From: Glebionis coronaria
Lineage: Eukaryota; Streptophyta; Magnoliopsida; Asterales; Asteraceae
Assembly (NCBI GenBank): GCA_025667525.1
Contig: CM046878.1
Span: 96,363,237-96,427,236, forward strand
Direction: 5' to 3'
Length of the DNA stretch: 64,000 nt
Positions 34,323 to 45,768 of the stretch are shown piece after piece (position 1 is the stretch's first letter; every line of letters starts with the position of its first letter). The notes beneath the pieces are model-generated. The model ran no database searches and was not told where the DNA came from. It saw only the letters and a list, made by a program, of their open reading frames with translations. The position numbers were made by a program, and so were the translations under genes.

Positions 34323-35632
34323 CTTAGTAAAAAGGTTTTCACCTTATAGCGTGCGGTTTAATTAAAGTTAACTTAAATATATACTATACATGAGATTAAT
34401 TGAGGAGCTCGTCATGTGTTTTTTTTTAATCCATATTTAGCTATACACTGTTCATGAAAGCTTCAACGGTTAAGGCACTACCGAGGCATATACATATGAA
34501 TACGTTAATAGCTATTTAGTAACTACATTCCTAACTGTTACCTAGTAGGATTTATGATTCCTAATCTTTCACTAACTTACATTACTGTTGCTGCATTTGA
34601 TTCATCATGAAACAGAATGTTTCACAGAATGCATAAAAGCTTTATACTATTCTATAATGTAACATATATCAACCCCAGAAATTCTAAAACGCCAAATCTT
34701 TGTGGATCTTTCTTGAATTGCTTACTCCAAACTAAAAAATTCATATCATTAACCACCTTATTAAAAACGTAATGCAAAGCAATTAGGGAAAAATTTACCT
34801 ACAGAAAGACAGTAATGAAGAACCTCTTGTCCTAAATCACATCAGAGATACATGGGAGTAACCCTAGTGATAGGCAAGCGTTCATTACTAGTCGAAGGTC
34901 GAAATTAATTTGAATTAAACCGTTTAGTAATAATAACTGTTAGTTTTTACAGTTGTATTAAGCAACAGTATGAAGTTTAATTAGCGATAGACATAGTAGA
35001 TCAGTCAAAAGTATGCGGTATTTGATGCTAGGCAAAGAAAACTGGGATAAAACCCCACTGTTTATATCCCCCAAGTCACCCAGCTATGATTTAGATATAA
35101 AGGTAGTTATAATCTAGTGAGTCTGAAACATATCACACTACTTAGAAGGAATAAGGGTAACTTATAAAATCCAATCATGATTACGATGATACATGGTGTA
35201 TATAAAAACGACTGCGTACTTGGTTGAAACTCTGAAAATTGAATTACTTGGTAACCTTCATATGTCATATCTATGGTTTTACTAGAAATTAAGCAAAAGA
35301 GAAAATATACCCTAAAAAGATATGGTCAAGGAAACTTCCATTATACTTAAACGAAGCACATGAGATGCTGTGAAGAACAAAATTACCAACATACTTAAAG
35401 GCTCCAGTGAACTAATTAGCTTCTCATTGTAGCAGCACAAGATCCAATTGTAGTACTTTTAGCATATGGATCCATGTTCTGTTGCTTCAAACTTCACCAA
35501 GAATTTCAGTTCCATTTGCTTTATATATATATATATATATATATTATTAGATCGGATTTAGCAACACAAGGTTTGAAGTCAACAGAACTTGGTCAGTAAG
35601 AAGTCTCCCACACCCCTGAAAATTTAGACTTG

Positions 35633-35791
35633 TCACGCAGCAAAATTTGAGAGAGAGTTGACACAGAGAGCAGGGTGCAGGGTTGCTTTGCATGACGTTT
35701 TGACGAAATCTAGGTGTGTGGAATTGGTACCCGCACCAGTGGTATGGACAGTAACCACGAGAACTAGCAAGTAAAATAGAATGTTATTCAT
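35633..35791 (-). pseudogene. Truncated PMEI, copy 3
   Basis: The ATG aligned with copy 1 is at 35,791 (MNNILFYLL); an upstream in-frame ATG at 35,824 exists, but the homologous start is preferred. The frame gives the signal peptide and the first helix (FVKTSCKATLHPALCVNSLS, then NFAA), nearly identical to copy 1, then stops at TGA where homology ends (junction about 35,638). About three quarters of the protein is missing and 3'-flank-type sequence follows directly, so an internal deletion is likely. The promoter region is well conserved with copy 1, including TATA and G-box. A transcript would give at most a 52-aa secreted peptide. Confidence 0.85.
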
Positions 35792-35912
35792 GTCTCTTTG
35801 TAAGAAAGATGTCGAAAATTCCAAGGGTGTGTGACTGTGGGTTAACGTTATGTATGAAGTTTTATGGTTATTGTTTTCAGTTTGGATGGAAAAATATCAG
35901 AGGGGTTGGGGA

Positions 35913-35921
35913 CTTTATATA
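35913..35921 (-). promoter_or_regulatory. TATA box of truncated PMEI copy 3
   Basis: TATATAAAG on the minus strand, about 122 bp before the ATG. The flanking block is nearly identical to that of copy 1, and CACGTG is kept at 36,025-36,030. Confidence 0.6.
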
Positions 35922-35924
35922 CCC

Positions 35925-37900
35925 GGCCAGTAACAAAGTAGTGATCTTACACCCATAGAAGCATGCGTTAAAAGTTAAGTTATTGAAATACTACTACATG
36001 CATGTTAATAAATTATGAAGTCATCACGTGTTCTTTAAACCGTCTTTAGATAAGAACAAGCCATGAAATAGTTAAATATCAATCTTTAAGAATATAAACC
36101 AGCCATGCAAACTTCAGGTTTGAAAGGCTCTAATGAGCCGCAATGCACATAAGAGATAATTCCATATTCATTTGCACTATCATAACGTCTCAGATAATGC
36201 GGACAATTTTGTTACTCTCCTTACTTAAACCCGGTTTTGTAAATCTTCGCTATTTCAGGATGTTACTTAAAACATAATACATAATGCTATTTATTTCTTC
36301 TCCAAATCTTTCGAAGGCAAAGTGACTAGGTGTACCCGCTCCCATTTTATATCTACAATTCTACCAACTTGTTAAGAAAGTTTCCTCAATGTGACGTCCC
36401 TGTTGTCCTAAACGACATTAATAATGAATTCAAGAGTAGCCCTAACATATAATCCTTGAGGTAATCACCGGGAAGTGAGGCAACTGTGAATACTGGTCAA
36501 AGGTCCAAATACTAATTGAGATTGGTGACAAAAAATATTAATATATGTTAGTTAGACAGCTGGTTCCTTCAGGAGCAACTGTGAGAAGTAGGGAATAAGC
36601 AATGGACATACTAGAATGATCGAAAGTGGGTAACGCAAGCGGTATCTAATATTTAGAGGGATACAAGCAAGCACGCGGGTTATCGGTATCGTTAAATGAA
36701 TTCTCTTTACAAGTGGGAGATATAATAACACCATACCATAACCTAACTCAAAATCCACAAGTCTTTTTCAATTCCTAAAACGACCAAGTGTGATTTAGAT
36801 TATGGTGAAGGGAGTTAGCATAAATTACGCATACAGGGAGGTAAGTTAACAAGTATTTCTTTATACATTTTACATCAAGTAGATCACATTTCTGTAAAAA
36901 AAAAGTAGATCACATTGACTGCAAGGGTATGAATTGTGTGATTTCAGTTTTTATAAAAATCTGAAGCTTTTCACACACTTATCTAAGTAATCAAAAAGTC
37001 AACCTAAAGATAACTATAATGACAAGGAGATATAACGTTCATATAATCATACATATCTCCCACTTCTTAAATTCAGAACCTCTGCTATCTAGGAAATAAG
37101 GCATCACATCAAAGAGCGTCTACTGATTACTTAGGTGGGAAACTTGAGTATGGTCAGTATTAATGTTTTCTTAAGTATGCAGATGCAAGAAAGAAAGGTT
37201 GCATTCATATAACCAGGGAGCTTTATTATTTCCTTAAGTATGGTTATGTAGCTAAATCATTTTCCAAAGTTTGAAGGAGCTTACAAAGGCCTCATACTTA
37301 CATTTTGATCTCTATGAATATCATCAAATTCTTATGTTAGAAACTATGACATCTAATTTGATCACTCGAGTCAAATTCATCATCTTTAATACATTAAAGT
37401 ATTAAACAACAGAACTCCGTCATATAATGCCTACAAGCTTCTACTACGACATTTAAGATTTTGTATATATTTTTCATCCATACTCATCAATAGGTGTGTA
37501 ACATTTAGACAGCATTTAGTTTGAAAGAAAACACCCCTTATTTCCACAAATGTTTTGTTACAATAGGTGCGTAAAAAAACACTAATAATAAAGACTGTGT
37601 TCAAGTCAATATCTTTCAAAAAGTTGTCTACGATACAAAAACAATTGCATTTCTTAAATTTAAAAGGAAAATCTCAATACATGTATTTGATGTTTTCTAG
37701 TCTTCCTTTGTAAATATAGAACATACAATATAATTTGAACGTGGTTTCGACTATTTTGTAGAGATAAAAGCCCCTCATTTAATCTCCATAATTTAAGATG
37801 TTTCTTCAATTAAACGGCCTTAATACGAGATCAAGTTTTATTTTCTTAACACGAATTCCATATCAAACGGAATACCATTATCAGCAATTATATTATAACA
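35925..37900. other. PMEI copy 3 upstream duplicate and unassigned DNA
   Basis: 35,925-36,930 is collinear with 28,445-29,450 (upstream of copy 1) with small indels, extending the copy 1/copy 3 duplication about 1 kb upstream. 36,930-37,900 is AT-rich and no gene was seen. Confidence 0.6.
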
Positions 37901-37909
37901 ATACATGAG

Positions 37910-38104
37910 CAGGGCCGTCTTTAAATTTGGGAAAGATTGTGAGGCCCTGTGCAAAATTACATATTGAACCTTTTCGAGAACGAATTTTCATGAATAATAT
38001 GTGTATGTATGCCTATAATTGTTAACGAGACACATTTTGAGGCCCCTAAAAAGTTTAGGACCCTATGCGGTCGCTCACCTTGCACACCCTCAAAGACGGA
38101 CCTG
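37910..38104. mobile_element. hAT-type MITE, 195 bp
   Basis: Terminal inverted repeats CAGGGCCGTCTTT and CAGGTCCGTCTTT (one mismatch) with a perfect 8-bp target duplication TACATGAG (37,902-37,909 and 38,105-38,112). The interior contains aggccctgtgc and aggcccctaaaaa words and no ORF. Confidence 0.9.
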
Positions 38105-38112
38105 TACATGAG

Positions 38113-39283
38113 TAAATGACTAGCTATTTTTTTTCATTTTGTCAATGATGAACTAATATATAAAAGTCTCATAGTATATACGAATGAAATGTGATTAGTA
38201 CTCTAGTCGTAGTAACTTGGGAGGAAGTGTGCATATACCTATAACCTATGTGGTAAATTCTGGCTCTGAATATCGTCACACTTCCGGTATGAACGGGCAT
38301 CGTTGGTTACTGGTTAGTGGTGGCCCGTGGCCGTGGCAGAATGAGAGATACCCATGGTGCTGCTGGTTGAAATGCACGCAGAGATGTAACTGTTAGTTTG
38401 TTATTGGGCTCTGATACATGGCCTTAAAATTTAGGGTCCAATATGTTAAGAAGGGTGGAGCCAGAATCTTTTTTTAAGGAGGCCCGAAAAAATTAGGATG
38501 AATTTCGTATACATTCAAAAGTTCAATAATCCCACTTTTTGTTAAAGATCCGATAAACTCATCCCAACCTTCTATTTACTTCTCATGTAGCTAAGATTAA
38601 TCTCAAATTAATTAATTAATACCTTTTATTACTAAAAGAAAAGGGTAACACAATCTTTCCTTTATACCTAGTAACCTAGAGCTCTAGTTACCGTAACATG
38701 GAAAACCTCATGTTATTTCGTCAAATCAGCGTCACGTCAGCAAAACACCCAAATAACACCAACCCCTCTTATTATAACACCTACCAACACAACTTTTCTC
38801 TTTTTATAAAAAAAAAACCCTCAACAATTATTTTGTTCATTAAATAAACTAACTATTTTATTTATAATTATAAATACAAAATATATTAATATATATTATA
38901 AACAAATTTAAAAAAAATATACTACAATACATAATACATAATAAATCTTTTGTGGGCTTATATTACAAGATTCTTTTTTAAGCTTCTATAATTACTACTA
39001 AATGGACCCAAAAAACCCGTTACAAACCTAACTAAACCCAACGAGGGTTTCTATTTTTTTACACGCCTCCACCCCTACCCTTCTTCTTCCTCCGTCCCTA
39101 CAAACAGTGGTAGCCAACAATGGCAGCAGTGGCATCCAACAATGGCAGCAGTGGCAGCAAAGAATGGCATAAAAGAAAACAGTGGCAGAAAAAAGGCAAA
39201 GAAGAAACATGGGAGAGGTAAATGGATATTGCTGGGCGAGGGGGGGGGGGAGTGGGGAACGAAACTATATTTAAAACACCCCC
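38113..39283. other. Unassigned AT-rich DNA
   Basis: No supported gene. 38,440-38,500 (gtggagccagaatcttttt, ggaggcccg) looks like a fragment of another MITE. 39,100-39,180 contains a short ggcagcagtggca repeat. Confidence 0.4.
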
Positions 39284-39379
39284 TAACGGGCGTTGGCCAG
39301 CCAATGGGGGGTGTAACATCGTTGCCCTTTTGGTCACCGGGGTGTAGTAACAGAAAATAACGCGGGGCAACGCCCGTTA
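39284..39379. repeat. Short inverted repeat (possible MITE core)
   Basis: TAACGGGCGTTG (39,284-39,295) and its complement CAACGCCCGTTA (39,368-39,379) are perfect inverted repeats around 72 nt. No target duplication was recognised. Confidence 0.5.
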
Positions 39380-40869
39380 TTTCGTTACTACACCTAAGCC
39401 TCTTACATCAGACCTTGAAAAATAAAATCTACTTCCCTCATTCGATCCAATTCAACCAAATCTATAGGTATATAACTAATTCAATTAATTCTTATATCAC
39501 TCGATTTAATTCACGTCTTCATACCCATTTGAATGTTTAATATTTGTTTATGTACCAGATTCAATTTGTTATTGATTATATCCTTTTTGTTTCGAGCCCT
39601 AATTCCGATTAGTTTGATTAATTGGGGTTATTGTTGGGGATTTTGGGTATTTTAGGGTGATGTGAGCTGTTGATTAATTAATTAGTGTTTAGATTACTTT
39701 TTAGGATTTAATTCATTTTTTGAATTTTCTACTTATTATAGAATAACAGGGCAGGTTAGATATGGTATGAGTATAAAGATATGTAATTAAGTTGAGCCGA
39801 CTGTGACTGTCGACTTGGGTCGAGAGCAGCTAAGTAGAAACGATAAAGTTGAAAATGAAAGTATTTCTAGGCACCGACGTCGTTAGGATGTGTATGCACA
39901 TGTAAACAAGCTTAATAATCAAGAGAGAACATCAAGACATGAAAGCGGGTATACTCGATAGCTAAAGTGGGTTGTGGAAGTTGTGTGCTTGAAGCCAAAG
40001 TGGAAGTATTGGCTTTTGAAAGATCCATCAAAGGAGCATGAAGGGTAAAGGAACGGGCATGTAGCATGTGGACATGATTTTTCATGCTCACTCTTGTTAT
40101 TGTAAGACAATGTCTTTTTGTAACCAAACACAACATTTTTGCATGATATGATTGTTGATGCACACCATGTGTTTGATGAAATGACACTATGACAATAACA
40201 CGTGATTTAGCAAGTTTTTATTTACGAATGAGAATTTTTATTAAAGTATGGTCGATTTTTGTAGTTGATAAGCTGATTACAAAACTGAGACTTGTGATTA
40301 CAGAACTCGGACTATGACTCATATATGAGTAACTATGAATCATGTATGAGTCATGGTGTCTCATATATGAGTCACTATGACTCATATATGAGTCATGATA
40401 ACTCATATATGAAACTATATATATAAGTCTTTTTTGTAATATAGGTAATAATATAGCCTCTTTTGTAATAAAATTATGGTGACTCATATATGAGTCACCA
40501 TGGAACATATATAAGTCATAATGACTCATATATGAGTCACCATGAAACATATATGAGTCATGATGACTCATATATGAAATCGTACATATGTAAATCTTGT
40601 TCGTAATACAAGTAATAATATAGCTTCTTTTGTAACAGAATCATGGTGACTCATATATGAGTCACCATGAAACATATATGAGTCATGATGACTCATATAT
40701 GATTTCTAGTTGACTCATATATGTTTCTTATTGATACATATATGTTTCATATTGACTTATATATGTTTCATTATGAACATGTATGTTTCATAGTGAAACA
40801 TATATGTGTCAATATGAAACATATAGATTTTATATTGTAACTTGTAGTATTTTACTATTTTTTTTGCAG

Positions 40870-41032
40870 TTCCTAAAAAGGCCACCAACTCTTATAAAAC
40901 TAACCTTTATCCGCCTCTCGTTGTGAGGTGGAGGAGTCTGATGAGGGTGATAGTGAGGAGGAGGGTTCTGTTGATGATGGGGAGGAGAAAGGGTCTGGTG
41001 AGTCAGATGATGAGGAGTCTGGTGAATCGTAG
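40870..41032 (+). pseudogene. Exon-like stretch with acidic C-terminal tail
   Basis: After a T-rich tract ending TTTTTTTTGCAG, a frame starts PKKATNSYKTNLYPPLVV. After a one-base shift it continues as an acidic tail (EESDEGDSEEEG, EEKGSGESDDEES) ending at TAG (41,030-41,032). It sits between the two arms of the inverted repeat. Family unknown; an element-encoded nuclear protein is possible. Confidence 0.3.
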
Positions 41033-41760
41033 TCTTGGTGAATTTTAGTTGGATGGTAAAATTGATGATAGTGGTAGTTATGTGGTCTTATGTGAATGCT
41101 AGGTTATTTTGAATTGATTGTAGTCCGAACATAATTATTTGAAGGTTTCTTTTCATTGTATGAAATGTATTTTTACATGATTCTTTATTTAAGCAATTTA
41201 CAATTTCGTTTTACGTATTTATTACTTATGTTGTGTGTTAAATTTGAACCAGAAAACATATATACTTGAGTCACTATGAAACATACATGTTTAACCATGA
41301 ATCATATATGCCCACAAATCATATATAATTCATAGTGACTAATATGTGAGTCATTGATCATTTTTTTACAGAATATTCTTATGATATATTTTTAAAATCA
41401 TCAGACATCATAACAAAATAACAAATCAGATATTCAACACATGTTTTTGACAGTGTGAAATCATAACCAAAAAAGAAAATTAAATCTAAACATAGTAAAA
41501 GCAAAACACAAAAATAATCAAGTAGCTATTGTATTAGATTGTCCTGTTTCTTGTGCTTCTTTTTCATATATGATTTATTATTCTCTCAATTGCTTCGTTT
41601 TTTTCTCCAAATCTGTTTGTGTTTCTTCTTAACGAAGAGGCATCAAATCCCTTCTCTAGCACCTTAAAACGTACTTCTTCGAATCAAAATCATGGTTAAT
41701 GACTGACCCGTGTGCAGGATTACAGATAACCTTATTAAAAAACATAAACACAAAATAAGT
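41033..41760. other. Centre of inverted-repeat element, no gene
   Basis: AT-rich sequence with a few isolated catatatg motifs near 41,280-41,350. Nothing else was recognised. Confidence 0.4.
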
Positions 41761-42427
41761 TAATAACTTAGCATGAATCATATATGTTTCATAGTGACTC
41801 ATATATGAGTCAAATGACTCATATATGTTTCTTAGAGACTCATATAAGAGTTTTCATGACTCATGTATGAGTCGTCATGACTCATGTGTGAGTCATCATG
41901 ACTCATATATGTTTCACGGTGACTCATATATGAATCACCATTATTCTGTTACAAAATAGGATATATTCTTACATGTATTATAAACAAGATTTACATATGT
42001 ACGGTTTAACTCATATATGAGTCATCATGACCCATATATGTTTCATGGTGACTCATATATGAGTCATCATGATTTTGTAACAAAAGAAGTCTTATACTCG
42101 TATTACAAAAAAGACTTACATATATACAGTTTCATATATGAGTCATAGTGACTCATAAATGAGTCATATTGAATCATATATGAGTCATGGTGACTCATAT
42201 ATGACTCATAGTGACTTATATATAAGTCATAGTCCTAGTTCTGTACTTATAAGTCCCAGTACTGTAATTATAAGTCCTAGTTCTGTAATCAACTTATCAA
42301 GTACAAAAATTGATCAAACTTTAATAAAAATGGTCATTCATAGATTAGAACTTGCTAAATCACATGTGATTATCATAGTGTCATTTCATCAAACACATGG
42401 TGTGCATCAACGATCATAACATGTGCT

Positions 42428-42850
42428 TTACCTATATTATTACTTGTATTACAAACAGCTACCATCTACATCTTCAATAACATCGACATCAGCATAAGCA
42501 TCAGTTTCATTTATGACATTAGTATCCATATGTACGGAAGATAGTGGTTTTTTATGGAGGTCGCTGGAAAAACGTGAGTTTTTAATTGTGGTTGCTGGAA
42601 AACGATGGGATTGTCGTGGTGGTCGCCAGAAAACGGTTCAGATTATTGTGGTATTCATCGGAGATGGGTTTGTTGTGGTGGTGAAAAACGGTTGGGATCC
42701 TGATCCATTTTCTTTTTGTGTTTTAGTGTGTGTGAAAAGTATGAGGGTTAAGTGGGAGACTGGATGATCATGGCCATTGGGTCAATATAAAAATCTAATG
42801 GATGTAAACTGTTCATTAGGACTTTGATAAATAAAAGGGTGTTATGGATA
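42428..42850. other. Flank of inverted-repeat element
   Basis: Contains repeated tggtcgctgga/ggttgctggaa words and a stretch (ttcattaggactttgataaataa, about 42,813) that resembles the upstream edge of the minus-strand gene at 2,900-2,950. It may be the end of the element. The short plus-strand frame at 42,513-42,767 has no domain. Confidence 0.35.
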
Positions 42851-42935
42851 TCTTCCTTTCGTATACACCAATGAAATTTCATAAATTATAGTATGTCTCT
42901 AAAAACACAAGTTTGTAATACATAATATATAATAC

Positions 42936-43272
42936 GGGTTAATATACAAAGAAGTTACTAAACTTTTCAAGAAATTTGTCCTAAGGTAATGAACGTTCAT
43001 TTTGTGTTTCTAAGTTACTAAACTTTACTAAACTATACATCACTATAATTTAGTGTTAATTTGAGTAACCTGAATGCATGTTTTTTGATAAGTTAAGTAA
43101 CATAAATGTCTTGTTTTTTCATGTTAAGTAACATAAATATCACGTTTTTTATAAGTGGGTAACTTAATCAACCGGTCATATGAACATTAGTAACTTAGAA
43201 ACACAAAATAAACGTTCGTTACCTTAGGACAAATTTTTTGGAAAGTTTAGTAACTTCTTTGTATATTAACCC
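42936..43272. mobile_element. Mutator-type MITE, 337 bp
   Basis: Terminal inverted repeats of about 85 bp begin GGGTTAATATACAAAGAAGT on both ends. The 10-bp flanks are identical, TATATAATAC (42,926-42,935 and 43,273-43,282). Long terminal repeats with a 9-11 bp duplication are typical of Mutator-like elements. The short centre contains gtaacataaat repeats and no ORF. Confidence 0.88.
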
Positions 43273-43364
43273 TATATAATACTATTAAAGCATGTTTCAA
43301 AAAAGAAAAATGATACATTCACAAAAAGCTTACAAAATTATTTTTACATAATAATTTTCAACTA

Positions 43365-43635
43365 CTCCCTTCGTCACGTAATTATAATCCATAAAAACAC
43401 GTGATTTAATAAAAACATAATATTTCATCTTTCTCTCTCTTACTGTTTACATAAACACGATTTTACCATTAACGAATTAATTAGTTGACAACTTCTTTAT
43501 TTATTGTAATAACATTTTCAAGTGAGAGTAATATGGTAAACTTAATCTATATTTATTATCTATTTTATAACATGAACTATTTATTTGGGACGCCCGAAAA
43601 TAGTAACATGGACTATAATTTTGAGACGGAGGGAC
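43365..43635. mobile_element. Stowaway-type MITE, 271 bp
   Basis: Left end CTCCCTTCGTCACGTAATTA and right end ending ACGGAGGGAC match the Stowaway terminal consensus CTCCCTCCGT. TA flanks both sides (43,363-43,364 and 43,636-43,637). Another half-end (tactccctttgtccc, 43,915) occurs nearby. Confidence 0.75.
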
Positions 43636-43639
43636 TAAA

Positions 43640-44188
43640 TGTAAAAGGTAAAAAAGGTAAAAAAAAGGTAAAAAAAATAGATTATAAAGCAACATGATTG
43701 ATTCAATACATTTGCCAAGTTATTATATGGATATTTTTGTAAACTTTTTGTGGTTGTAACAGTTATTTTTTGGAGAAATATATAAATATGAAAGTTTTGT
43801 TGAGATATACCTAAATGCCCAAAAAATTACAATGGTGGGCCGAAAAAGGAGAAAAAACTCTGGTGCAAAAGTGTCGCTAAATAAGTTCTTGCCAAATTAA
43901 TAGCAACTATGTATTACTCCCTTTGTCCCACGTTTGTATTTCATCATTTATTTTTGCAGTTTTTATTTAATAATTTTTCCAAATCAAAAGCAGATCGATA
44001 AACATGTTAAATGAGTAACGACTCGTCTATACTGTAATGTCAAGTTGTAACCATCTGAGAGGCTAAGTATATTAGAGATCCATCTCCTCAAATGTTGGTA
44101 TGTATATAGAGAATAATGAGATGATTTCATAATAGACAAGTTTCAAGTGAATTAAAAATTAAAAATTTAAATATTTTACTTTTATAAA
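43640..44188. other. No recognised gene
   Basis: AT-rich, with a ggtaaaaaa short repeat at 43,645-43,680 and a lone Stowaway-like end at 43,915. Confidence 0.4.
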
Positions 44189-45406
44189 TATCACTTGTTT
44201 ACCCATTCTTATTAAAAAATATATTATTTCATGAAATAAAGAATGTGTTTGGTTCATTTTCACATACTATCTACGAAATCACAAATTTGGCCAAAAAAAC
44301 TAATTCATGAAGATTGCGTTCGTCATAAAGCGATGATGAAGTTAGCCACGACTTTTGAAAACGTTTCCATTGCGAAAGATGATATGAAGAGTGCATACGA
44401 CAAATGCAATGATATTCTAAAAGAGAATCTTGCTTTAGTCAACCCTTTTTTAAATAAGAATCTAAAAAAGATTACGAGATACATAACTCTTTATTCGAAA
44501 GGCAACTAAAACTGAACGACAGATGAGAAGTAAAATTTTTTGGCTTCATGAAAAATACGATTAGAACGATTGTGATGTATTATTAAATATCATATCGTAT
44601 TTTGAAACTCCGTATTCGGTATTGTAATTTTTAAAAGTTGTTTAATTGTTAGTTTTGAAAGTTTCTCCTATAAATACTCATTAGCTTCCTTTCATTTTCT
44701 CACACACAACCTATCTATTACAATCCTTTAATTCAAAATATGTATGAAAAACACTCAAGAAAACAGTATTGGAAATACCAAACGAAACAAACGAAAATAT
44801 CACTTATTTACCCATTCTTATTAAAAATATATTATTTCATGAAATAAAGAATGTGTTTGGTTCATTTTCACATACTATCAACGAAATCACATATTTGGCC
44901 AAAAAACTAATTCATGAAGATTGCGTTCGTCATAAAGCGATGATGAAGTTAGCCACGACTTTTAAAAACGCTTCCATTGCGAAAGATGATATGAAGAGTG
45001 CATACGACAAATGCAATGATATTCTAAAAGAGAATCTTGCTTTAGTCAACCCTTTTTTTAAATAAGAATCTAAAAAAGATTACGAGATACATAACTCTTT
45101 GTTTCGAAAGACAGCTAAAATTGAACGACAGATGAGAAGTAAATTTTTTTGGCTTCATGAAAAATACGATTAGAACGATTGTGATGTATTATTAAATTTC
45201 ATATCGTATTTTGAAATTCCGTATTCGGTATTGTAATTTTTAAAAGTTGTTTTAATTGTTAGTTTTGAAAGTTTCTCCTATAAATACGCATTAGCTTCCT
45301 TTCATTTTCTCACACACAACCTATCCATTACCATCCTTTCATCCAAAATATGTATGAAAAACACTCAAGAAAACCGTATTGGAAATACCAAACGAAACAA
45401 ACGAAA
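44189..45406 (+). repeat. 609-bp tandem duplication with promoter
   Basis: 44,190-44,797 and 44,799-45,406 are near-identical (offset 609-610 bp). Each contains a TATA box (TATAAATAC, about 44,671 and 45,280), a CT-rich leader (tttcattttctcacacacaa) and a start codon (44,740 and 45,350) for MYEKHSRK. In unit 1 the gene body is cut off after about 55 bp by the start of unit 2. Both units also hold a short frame with CVRHKAMMKLATTF and SAYDKCNDILKENLA, probably the 3' end of an upstream gene copy. Confidence 0.85.
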
Positions 45407-45768
45407 ACTACTCGAAGCAATTCGTCGACACCCGAGAAACCAATTGAATCCCCCCCCCCCCCCCCCCCCCAAGAGTTTTACACAAACCCCAACTGCAACT
45501 TAAAAACCTATGTGGTGATTGATCAATTCAAACAACTCAAGAAAATGATTTATTCGATAAACAAGTCATAGCTAAAGAATTTCATCTTACTGGGAAACAA
45601 GGAACAACAACTATTTTTAATGAAGAGGTGTTACGAGAAACTTTAGAAGAAGAAAAAATGGCTGAAAAAGACTATGAAGATAGAATGCAACAAGAAGAAG
45701 CCGAGTATGAGTTATGGAGGCTAGAAATTTTTGTGAATATATCTGACTCACATCCGAGAACATATTAA
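45350..45768 (+). pseudogene. Small Pro-rich/acidic protein gene, frameshifted
   Basis: From the ATG at 45,350 the frame reads MYEKHSRKPYWKYQTKQTK, passes a 21-nt C run (45,450-45,470, coding Pro) and ends SINKS at 45,571. A shift near 45,545 opens a better continuation (FDKQVIAKEFHLTGKQGTTT, then EEVLRETLEEEKMAEKDYED) to TAA at 45,766-45,768. The C run is unstable in length, so the break could be recent or a sequencing error. The predicted C-terminal part is an acidic helix, perhaps a coiled coil. A TATA box lies about 70 bp upstream. I do not recognise the family; a transposon accessory protein is possible. Confidence 0.4.

Larger units (their letters stand above)
40141..42427. repeat. Long inverted repeat built from catatatgagtcat palindromes
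   Basis: Two arms of about 670 bp (about 40,141-40,815 and about 41,762-42,427) are inverted copies. The outer part is unique sequence: gatgcacaccatgtgtttga at 40,158 faces its complement near 42,390-42,410. The inner parts are arrays of actcatatatgagtca alternating with accatgaaac or tcatgatg. Since the unit is itself palindromic, the arms can fold locally or with each other. The roughly 950-bp centre holds one exon-like stretch. The arrangement suggests a foldback or Mutator-type element; a target duplication was not identified. Confidence 0.85.

Noticed and set aside
39142..39360. Lys/Gly-rich 72-aa frame
   Set aside because: Runs through a short repeat, a G run and the inverted repeat at 39,284. 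No start context or homologue is recognised.
40218..40571. Repeated YMSHHDSYM-type frame on the minus strand
   Set aside because: By-product of the catatatgagtcat palindrome array, whose unit happens to stay open.
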